Assembly (NCBI GenBank): GCA_900546885.1 | Contig: UREN01000010.1 | Span: 1-44,479 of the forward strand | Source of the DNA: an uncultured Oscillospiraceae bacterium | Lineage (GTDB): Bacteria; Bacillota; Clostridia; Oscillospirales; Ruminococcaceae | Reading direction: 5' to 3' | DNA length: 44,479 bases | Notes under the pieces: generated by a model | Told to the model about the DNA's origin: nothing | What the model saw: only the letters and a program-made list of their open reading frames with translations | The model's database searches: none | In this document: piece after piece, positions 39,316-44,479 of the stretch | Layout of the letters: every line of letters begins with the position of its first letter | How positions within the stretch are numbered: position 1 is the stretch's first letter | Translations under genes and position numbers: made by a program

Positions 39316-39881
39316 TTTTGGAGGCCGGGGCCCTGCGCCTGCTGCCGGCAGACACAGCCCTTGCGCCGCGCACAGCGGCGTATTATGCGCGCAACCGCGC
39401 CTTTCTGCGCCCGTTTGAGCCGGAAAGGCCGCAGGCGTTTTTTACGGTGGAGGGCCAGCGGGATATTCTGTTGCGGGAAGTGCTGGCTGCACAGGGCCGC
39501 CGCGCATACCGCTTTTACATCGAGCCAAAGTGTGTGCCTGCGCTTGTGGTGGGAAGCATTGGGCTGAACGATGTGGTGTGGGGCGCATTCTGCTCCGCTT
39601 TTCTGGGCTACAAGCTGGACGCCGCCTACACGGGCAAAGGCTATATGACGGAGGCTGTGCGCCTGGTGGTGGAATATGCGTTTACACAGCTTGGGCTGCA
39701 CCGCATTGAGGCCAATGTCATGCCCCGCAACACGGCGTCCCTGCGGGTGGTGGAAAAAAACGGCTTTGTGCCGGAGGGCCTTGCCCGCAAGTATTTGAAA
39801 ATTAACGGCGTGTGGGAAGACCATCTTCATATGGTAAAGCTGAACGAGGCCATGCACGCGGGAAAAACAAGGGAAAAGTAA
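39312..39881 (+). CDS. GNAT family N-acetyltransferase (RimJ/RimL type)
   Basis: A 189-residue acetyl-CoA-dependent acetyltransferase. The acetyl-CoA loop is DAAYTGKGYMTEAVRLVVEYAF at about 110-131, and NVMPRNTASLRVVEKNGF follows, both typical of RimJ-like proteins that acetylate protein N-termini or small amines. Substrate not known. ATG 39312 overlaps the fruK stop (ATGA) and has AAAGGAGC upstream, so it is translated with fruK. The functional link to fructose use is unclear. Confidence 0.88.
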   Translation: MILEAGALRLLPADTALAPRTAAYYARNRAFLRPFEPERPQAFFTVEGQRDILLREVLAAQGRRAYRFYIEPKCVPALVVGSIGLNDVVWGAFCSAFLGYKLDAAYTGKGYMTEAVRLVVEYAFTQLGLHRIEANVMPRNTASLRVVEKNGFVPEGLARKYLKINGVWEDHLHMVKLNEAMHAGKTREK

Positions 39882-39886
39882 AGAAC

Positions 39887-39922
39887 AAAAAGCGCGGCAC
39901 CGCCAGGTGCCGCGCTTTTGCG
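39887..39922. terminator. Bidirectional terminator
   Basis: A perfect 13-base stem (39889-39901 with 39906-39918), loop GCCA, A run before and TTTT at the end. It serves the fruK operon and the convergent DJ-1 gene. Confidence 0.85.
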
Positions 39923-39934
39923 TTGAGGAAGCAC

Positions 39935-40486
39935 TCAGTGCATGTACACAATGGCTTCTTGGATGCGGGCGCTTTCGGCCTGCCCGGCAATGTGCCCAAC
40001 CAGGGCCAGCCCAAAGGGGATGGCCGCGCCCAGCCCGCGGCCGGTGACAAGGTTGCCGTCTGTGCACACTTCGCCTCGCGTCAGCACAGCGCCGGCGCAT
40101 TTTCCCTCTGCAGAGGGGTAACAGGTGGCCCGCCGCCCCTGCAGCAGCCCCCACTCGCCCAAAAGCCCGGGCGCGGCGCAGATGGCGGCCACCCATTTTC
40201 CCTGGCGGGCAAAGGCCAGCACGGCCCGCTTGACAAGCGCGCTTTGCGAAAGGTTCTGCGTGCCGCGCAGCCCGCCGGGCAGCACCACCATGCCGTATTC
40301 TTCCAGCGGCACGTTTTCCGCCAGGGCGTCCGCTGTCACAGTGATGCCGTGCGAGCCCTGCACGCAAAGCGAGGTGCTGATGCTGGCCGTTGTCACTTCG
40401 GCCCCGGCGCGGCGCAGCAGATTCACCGGAATGAGGGCCTCGCCCTCTTCAAAGCCATCGGCCAGAAACACACATACTTTTTCCAT
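39935..40486 (-). CDS. DJ-1/PfpI family protein (YajL-like)
   Basis: A 183-residue protein of the DJ-1 subgroup. The reactive cysteine is in VAAICAAPGLLGEWGLL at about residue 101, and the supporting glutamate in FLADGFEEGEAL at about 14-16. Family members act as redox sensors, chaperone-like proteins or in repair of glycated compounds; the exact role is debated. Start 40486 has AAAGGAG about 10 bases upstream. Monocistronic, leftward, divergent from the DUF5662 gene. Confidence 0.9.
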   Translation of the reverse strand: MEKVCVFLADGFEEGEALIPVNLLRRAGAEVTTASISTSLCVQGSHGITVTADALAENVPLEEYGMVVLPGGLRGTQNLSQSALVKRAVLAFARQGKWVAAICAAPGLLGEWGLLQGRRATCYPSAEGKCAGAVLTRGEVCTDGNLVTGRGLGAAIPFGLALVGHIAGQAESARIQEAIVYMH

Positions 40487-40538
40487 TTTACCGTTTCTCC
40501 TTTCCGCCTGCGGTATGCTTTTCTTCGCGGGCAAAGCG

Positions 40539-40547
40539 TGGTACAAT
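40539..40547 (+). promoter_or_regulatory. Extended -10 promoter for the DUF5662 gene
   Basis: TGGTACAAT with weak -35 TTTTCT at 40519-40524, 17 bases upstream. Confidence 0.5.
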
Positions 40548-40582
40548 ATAAGGGTATTTTTTCAATGGGAAGGGGTGCGCCA

Positions 40583-41131
40583 GTGAACTTTTTCGGGCAT
40601 CTTTCCACCATCAACCATCACAAATGGCTGGTGATGCAGCACTGCTTTAAGGTGGGGCTTTACCGGCAGGGCCTTCTGCACGACCTGTCGAAGTATTCGC
40701 CGGTAGAGTTTTTGGCCGGTGTGAAATATTACCAGGGCTTTGAAAGCCCCAACAATGCCGAGCGCCGGGCCATTGGCTACAGCCGGGCCTGGCTGCACCA
40801 TAAGGGAAGAAATAAGCACCACCTGGAATATTGGACAGACTATGTGGTGGATGGCACGCACCGCTATGCAGGCATCAAAATGCCTGTGAACTATGTGGCG
40901 GAAATGCTGTGCGACCGCATTGCCGCCTCCAAGACCTATTTGAAGGGCCAATATACAGACGCCGCTGCCTACGATTATTACATGCACGCGCGGGACGTTT
41001 ACCTCATCCACAGCGAGACACGCGCTTTGCTGGAACAGTGGCTGCGCATGCTGCGCGATGAGGGGGAAGAGAAAACCTTCGCCCATGTGCGGCAATATTT
41101 GAAAGCGCACAAAAGCGAATGGGTGCGCTAG
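40583..41131 (+). CDS. DUF5662 family protein
   Basis: A 182-residue soluble protein rich in His, Tyr and Trp. GLLHDLSKYSPVEF near residue 33 and WLHHKGRNKHHLEYWTDYV near residue 70 contain an HD-like arrangement of His and Asp that could bind metal, as in HD-domain hydrolases. These motifs identify the DUF5662 family, whose function I do not know. I start at GTG 40583 because GAAGGGG lies 8 bases upstream; an in-frame ATG at 40565 has no ribosome site. Confidence 0.82.
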   Translation: MNFFGHLSTINHHKWLVMQHCFKVGLYRQGLLHDLSKYSPVEFLAGVKYYQGFESPNNAERRAIGYSRAWLHHKGRNKHHLEYWTDYVVDGTHRYAGIKMPVNYVAEMLCDRIAASKTYLKGQYTDAAAYDYYMHARDVYLIHSETRALLEQWLRMLRDEGEEKTFAHVRQYLKAHKSEWVR

Positions 41132-41211
41132 GCCGTCCTTCCCTTCTATTTTACCGGCATGCTGGGCGGCGTGCAAGGCCCGTGCGGCCGGAAAAAGGGG
41201 AAAATAGGGGG

Positions 41212-41240
41212 TGTACATTTTCAGGCAAATACGCTACACT
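41212..41240 (+). promoter_or_regulatory. Promoter for the EamA gene
   Basis: TGTACA (41212-41217), 17 bases, and TACACT (41235-41240). Confidence 0.45.
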
Positions 41241-41310
41241 ATTTTTTGTGTAGTTTCAATTTCTGCATTTTCTGCGTGTGGCAGAAAAGCAGAGCGAAGG
41301 GGGAAATGGT

Positions 41311-42174
41311 GTGAAGGCAAGAAAAGCGCGGGGCAATTTTCTGCTTTTGCTGACGGCCATGATATGGGGGTCGTCGTTTGTGGCGCAAAGCGCCGGGGCA
41401 GATTTGATTAGCCCTGCCTTTTTCAATGGTACGCGCATGCTGCTGGGGTCGCTGCTGCTGTCGCCGCTGGCCGTCTACCGCATGCGGCGCTATGTGCCGG
41501 CCTCGTCCCGGCGCACCCTGCTGCTGGGCGGCGCGTGCTGCGGCGTGCTGATGTTTACGGGCTCTTACATACAGCAAACGGGCATTGCCTATACCACAGC
41601 GGGCAAAGCGGGCTTTCTTACGGCAATATATGTGGTTCTGGTGCCGGTGCTGGGCATCTTTTTGAAAAAGAAGCCCAGGCCCATTTTGTGGGTCAGTGTG
41701 GCGCTGGCGTGCGTGGGGCTGTATTTCCTGTGCTTTACCGATAAGACATTCAGCTTGGCCATGGGCGATGCGGCGATGCTGGGTGGCGCCGTGATGTTTG
41801 CGCTTCACATTATGGTCGTTGACCATTTTTCGCCGCTGGTGGATGGCGTGTGCCTGTCCTTTGTGCAGTTCCTTACGGCCGGTTCGCTGGGGATGGTTGT
41901 GGCATTTATCACGGAACAGCCCTCCTTTGCGGCTCTTAGCGCCGCGGCAGTGCCCATTCTGTATACGGGCGTGTTTACCATGGGCGTGGCCTATACGCTG
42001 CAAATTGTGGCCCAGAAGGACACGGACCCCACGGTGGCTTCGCTGATTTTGTGCATGGAATCGGTGTTTGCCGTGGTGTTTGGCTGGCTTATCCTGCATG
42101 AGACGCTTTCCCTGCGTGAAGGGGTGGGCAGCGTGTTTATGTTCGTTGCCGTTCTGCTGGCACAGCTGGCATAG
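41311..42174 (+). CDS. EamA family (DMT superfamily) transporter
   Basis: A 287-residue, ten-helix carrier made of two EamA repeats (about residues 7-135 and 145-285). LLLLTAMIWGSSFVAQ at the start and GSYIQQTGIAYTTAGKAGFLTAIYVVLVPVLG are typical. Usual substrates are amino acids or other metabolites for export; not determinable here. I use GTG 41311 with GAAGGGGG about 8 bases upstream; an earlier in-frame GTG (41278) has no comparable site. Single gene closed by a hairpin. Confidence 0.85.
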   Translation: MKARKARGNFLLLLTAMIWGSSFVAQSAGADLISPAFFNGTRMLLGSLLLSPLAVYRMRRYVPASSRRTLLLGGACCGVLMFTGSYIQQTGIAYTTAGKAGFLTAIYVVLVPVLGIFLKKKPRPILWVSVALACVGLYFLCFTDKTFSLAMGDAAMLGGAVMFALHIMVVDHFSPLVDGVCLSFVQFLTAGSLGMVVAFITEQPSFAALSAAAVPILYTGVFTMGVAYTLQIVAQKDTDPTVASLILCMESVFAVVFGWLILHETLSLREGVGSVFMFVAVLLAQLA

Positions 42175-42184
42175 AAACAAGAGA

Positions 42185-42240
42185 AAAAGGGCCTCCGGGG
42201 CGCGTGGCGAAACCAGCCTTTGCACCCTGGGGGCCCTTTT
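42185..42240. terminator. Terminator between EamA and nnrE genes
   Basis: AAAAGGGCC (42185-42193) pairs with GGCCCTTTT (42232-42240), with further pairing inside (CCGGGG with CCCTGG). The symmetry suits both convergent genes. Confidence 0.7.
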
Positions 42241-42247
42241 GCATCTG

Positions 42248-42874
42248 TCAAATTCCAATGCGCGCCACGCGCACCTCGCCGCAGTGCTGCCGGGCAAGGC
42301 GGTGGCAGGGCTTTTTGGCATGGAACGTCACGGTCAGCGATGCCCGCACGGCATCCTCGGCCGCGCGGCCCGTGTCGGCCTCTATGCCGCTGGGCACATC
42401 CAGCGCCAGCACAAAGCCCTGCGCGCGGTTAATCTGCTGTGCGGCCAAGCGTGCGTTGGCCCGGAATTGGCCGTGAAACCCTGTGCCGGTCACGGCATCC
42501 ACCACGGCCTGCGCCGTGGAAAGAAAAGCCAGTTCTGCCTCACCGGCCTCTGCCAGCGCGCAGGTGGGAAGCCCCAGCTTCTGCGTGCGCAGGTAATTGG
42601 TGCGGGCCTCGCCCGGCGCAGTGGGCGCGCCGTCCACAAGATAAAGGCGCACACAGCAGCCGGCTTCGAACAATTTGCGCGCCGCCACAAAGCCATCGCC
42701 GCCGTTGTTGCCTTTGCCGCACACCACGGCCGCCGTGCGCAGGCCCGGCAACTGCTCAAGCAAAATGCGCGCCGCGGCCTGCCCGGCGTTTTCCATCATA
42801 TCTTCGTAAGAAAGGCCCGTTTCATTGGCCTTTCGTTCCAATTCTTTCATCTGTGCCGCTGTTACTTCCAGCAT
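42248..42874 (-). CDS. nnrE: NAD(P)H-hydrate epimerase (YjeF N-terminal domain)
   Basis: A 208-residue single-domain YjeF_N protein that epimerises damaged R-NAD(P)HX to the S form for repair. VCGKGNNGGDGFVAARKL (about residue 52-69) and VVDAVTGTGFHG are the signature motifs, followed by ALDVPSGIEADTG. The C-terminal NnrD dehydratase domain, fused in many bacteria, is missing; it would have to be encoded elsewhere. Start 42874 has GAGGTG upstream. Leftward single gene divergent from the Nudix gene. Confidence 0.9.
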   Translation of the reverse strand: MLEVTAAQMKELERKANETGLSYEDMMENAGQAAARILLEQLPGLRTAAVVCGKGNNGGDGFVAARKLFEAGCCVRLYLVDGAPTAPGEARTNYLRTQKLGLPTCALAEAGEAELAFLSTAQAVVDAVTGTGFHGQFRANARLAAQQINRAQGFVLALDVPSGIEADTGRAAEDAVRASLTVTFHAKKPCHRLARQHCGEVRVARIGI

Positions 42875-42980
42875 GGCGTTCACCTCGGTTTTCGGCGTAG
42901 TTTCTGTCTGCATGGGCAAATGCCCAAAAGGCGGGCTTGTGCCGCATACGCATATTAGTATACCGCCAACGGCCGGTTTG

Positions 42981-42989
42981 TGCTATCAT
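42981..42989 (+). promoter_or_regulatory. Extended -10 promoter for the Nudix gene
   Basis: TGCTATCAT, 33 bases before the start codon; no good -35. Confidence 0.45.
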
Positions 42990-43021
42990 ATTTTTGTAAA
43001 AACTTGCAGGAGGGAAGCCAT

Positions 43022-43498
43022 ATGAAAAACACCACCCTGTGCTATTTGGAACGGGACGGGTGCTATCTTATGCTGCACCGCACCAAAAAAGAACAGGACG
43101 AGAACGCCGGCAAATGGGTGGGCGTGGGCGGCAAGTTCGAGCCCGGCGAAAGCCCGGACGCCTGCCTGGTGCGCGAAGTACGGGAAGAGACAGGCCTTGC
43201 CCTGCAAAGCTGGCATTTTCACGGCGTGGTGAGTTTCCTGTCTGATGTTTATGAGACGGAACAGATGTTTCTGTTTACAAGCGAAGATTTTTCCGGCACG
43301 CTGCACGAATGCGACGAGGGCGAGCTGGCCTGGGTGGAAAAGAAAAAGGTGGCGGGCCTGCCTTTGTGGGAGGGGGACAGGGTGTTCCTCCGGCTTCTGG
43401 AACAGGGGGCGCCGCCCTTCCTGCTTACGCTGCGCTACGAAGGGGAACACCTTGTGCAGGCCGTATGCAATGGAAAAGAGCTGCCCCGCCAGGGATAA
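43022..43498 (+). CDS. Nudix hydrolase (MutT/8-oxo-dGTPase-like)
   Basis: A 158-residue Nudix protein. The Nudix box runs from G37 to L59 and fits GX5EX7REUXEEXGU exactly (E43, R51, E52, E55, E56, G58). The start MKNTTLCYLERDGCYLMLHRTKKE and GKWVGVGGKFEPGE are usual for the Firmicute 8-oxo-dGTP diphosphatase subgroup, so nucleotide-pool cleaning is likely; other nucleoside diphosphate derivatives are possible. ATG 43022 has GCAGGAGGG upstream. Single gene before a strong terminator. Confidence 0.9.
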   Translation: MKNTTLCYLERDGCYLMLHRTKKEQDENAGKWVGVGGKFEPGESPDACLVREVREETGLALQSWHFHGVVSFLSDVYETEQMFLFTSEDFSGTLHECDEGELAWVEKKKVAGLPLWEGDRVFLRLLEQGAPPFLLTLRYEGEHLVQAVCNGKELPRQG

Positions 43499-43517
43499 AA
43501 AGTTCTGAATATGGTTC

Positions 43518-43563
43518 AGCGCCCTGCGCGCAGGCCTTTTGGCCGCGCGCGGGGCGCTTTTTG
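43518..43563 (+). terminator. Terminator after the Nudix gene
   Basis: A long stem: AGCGCCC, T.G wobble, GCGCGC and GGCC (43518-43536) pair with GGCC, GCGCGC and GGGCGCT (43541-43558), loop TTTT, then TTTTT. Confidence 0.88.
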
Positions 43564-43565
43564 TT

Positions 43566-43595
43566 TGGAAAAGAAAACCGCCGGCACGCCGGCGG
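43566..43595 (-). terminator. Terminator after the IclR gene
   Basis: On the minus strand CCGCCGG (43589-43595) pairs with CCGGCGG (43578-43584) over a 4-base loop, followed by TTTTCTTTTC. Confidence 0.8.
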
Positions 43596-43621
43596 CTATC
43601 ATTTTTGCCCGTTTACCGGGT

Positions 43622-44395
43622 TTACAGCAGAGCGCTGATTTGCTGGGCCGTAGAGAAAAGCTCTTGCAAAACCATATCCTGGTGCGCCGTCATGCGGGTG
43701 CTGGGCCCGGAAACGCTGATGGAAAAATCTGCCGAAGCGCCTTTTTTTTTGAAAATGGGCACGGCGATGGAAATGGCGCCCTCTTCAAAGCGCTGGTTGT
43801 TGATGGCGTACCCATGCTCGCGCACAAAGCGGATGTCTTCGTCCAACTGCTCTTTGCTCGAAATGGAATATGCCGTTTTCTTTTCAAAAATAATGGTGTC
43901 GGCATATTCCTGAATTTCTTCATCCGTTTTGGTGGCAAGCAGGGCCAGGCCTGTGCTGGTTAAGTGTGGCGGGCGGCTGTTGATTGCCTTGCTCATCTCC
44001 ACACGCAGGCTCTGTTCCGGCAGAGCCTCATACAGCAAAATGACGTGATTGACGCTTTCCCAAGTGACCAGGTGTGTGCTTTCGTTCACCTTTTGCGTCA
44101 GCTGATCCAAAAGGGGAATTACCAGCGGCAGATAAGATTTTTCAGAAAGAACTTTTTGCCCCAGGGTAAATAAGCGCATCCCCAGGGAATATTTCCCGTC
44201 GCTTCCGCGGCACAGAAAGCCGCGCCGCTCCAGCGTATAAGTCAAACGGTATGCAATGGTCTTGCCGCAACCCATGCGCGCGGCAATTTCCGTGAGCGAA
44301 AGGCGCCCCTCCCCCGCGAACAAGTTCAGCAGCCGCAAAGCATTGTCTACCGATTGCAGAAGATATTGGGCCTGATCGGCCGTGCCTTTTTGCAT
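43622..44395 (-). CDS. IclR family transcriptional regulator
   Basis: A 257-residue regulator. The winged helix is at about residues 12-70 (LSLTEIAARMGCGKTIAYRLTYTLERRGFL) and the IclR effector-binding domain at about 75-250 (RPPHLTSTGLALLA, GYAINNQRFEEGAISIAVPIF). Members sense small organic acids, aromatic compounds or sugars; the effector is unknown. Target genes would usually be divergent, here beyond the right edge of the window. Start 44395 has GTGAGG about 9 bases upstream. It ends before its own terminator. Confidence 0.92.
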   Translation of the reverse strand: MQKGTADQAQYLLQSVDNALRLLNLFAGEGRLSLTEIAARMGCGKTIAYRLTYTLERRGFLCRGSDGKYSLGMRLFTLGQKVLSEKSYLPLVIPLLDQLTQKVNESTHLVTWESVNHVILLYEALPEQSLRVEMSKAINSRPPHLTSTGLALLATKTDEEIQEYADTIIFEKKTAYSISSKEQLDEDIRFVREHGYAINNQRFEEGAISIAVPIFKKKGASADFSISVSGPSTRMTAHQDMVLQELFSTAQQISALL

Positions 44396-44431
44396 GAGAA
44401 AAACCTCACAAAAGTTTCTTTTCGGTCATTT

Positions 44432-44460
44432 ATTATAGTATCGTTTGCCCGAAATAACAA
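44432..44460 (-). promoter_or_regulatory. Sigma-A promoter for the IclR gene
   Basis: On the minus strand TTGTTA (44455-44460), exactly 17 bases, then TATAAT (44432-44437). Confidence 0.65.
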
Positions 44461-44479
44461 TTCAATAGGCCCGGAATAG

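Noticed and set aside
1..44479. Mobile element, prophage, tRNA or rRNA genes
   Set aside because: I looked for transposase or integrase products, terminal inverted repeats, tRNA cloverleaf arms and conserved rRNA stretches and found none.

Overview
The window is a GC-rich bacterial chromosome segment with short, comparatively AT-rich promoters, strong AGGAGG-type ribosome binding sites, several TTG and GTG starts, and dense gene packing on both strands. Gene content (oxygen-sensitive class III ribonucleotide reductase, ECF vitamin uptake, YitT, YhfC, CcdA/TlpA thiol redox, DUF1015, MATE and OFA-type MFS carriers) fits a strictly anaerobic, GC-rich Clostridia member, most likely a gut Oscillospiraceae/Ruminococcaceae relative. 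That placement is inferred from style and gene families, not from a marker search. I see no rRNA, tRNA, CRISPR array, insertion sequence, phage gene or integration site, and base composition looks even, so this reads as core chromosome.

Layout. 1-8.4 kb: a partial leftward small gene at the edge with a consensus promoter, an M3 oligopeptidase, a YfhO glycosyltransferase-like membrane protein, then a leftward set (YbaK-type tRNA deacylase, YhfC, polysaccharide flippase, YgjP metallopeptidase). 8.5-11.7 kb: anaerobic ribonucleotide reductase locus. 12.0-13.4 kb: YitT protein and TrmB. 13.4-15.0 kb leftward: Dabb protein and DNA polymerase IV. 15.1-19.2 kb rightward: GT-C membrane glycosyltransferase, zinc-ribbon protein, CmpB-like permease, HisS. 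19.4-22.7 kb: M20 amidohydrolase converging on GlmM and a GlmU-like beta-helix protein. 23.0-26.2 kb: DUF1015 protein and AspS. 26.3-27.6 kb leftward: ccdA-tlpA thiol redox pair. 28.0-32.2 kb: MFS and MATE carriers, a Crp/Fnr regulator divergent from thioredoxin plus a DUF6132 protein. 32.3-35.8 kb: MocR regulator divergent from an ECF S-component, then an anchored SGNH hydrolase. 36.2-44.4 kb: CNNM/CBS protein, DeoR-FruK-GNAT operon with overlapping genes, DJ-1 protein, DUF5662, EamA carrier, NnrE, Nudix, and an IclR regulator at the right edge.

The most notable feature is the ribonucleotide reductase. The 762-residue NrdD stops before the glycyl radical segment. That segment (motif RITGYL) is instead a separate 52-codon gene with its own ribosome binding site and apparent promoter, one base upstream of nrdG. 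The reductase is therefore encoded as three proteins: catalytic chain, detachable glycyl radical peptide and activase. The gap carries a palindrome on the -10 element, and the nrdD promoter carries a NrdR-like box, so the two halves may be regulated separately. Secondary points of interest are a MocR regulator whose PLP-binding lysine position reads arginine, divergent from an ECF S-component, and a possible redox-responsive Crp/Fnr-thioredoxin control region.
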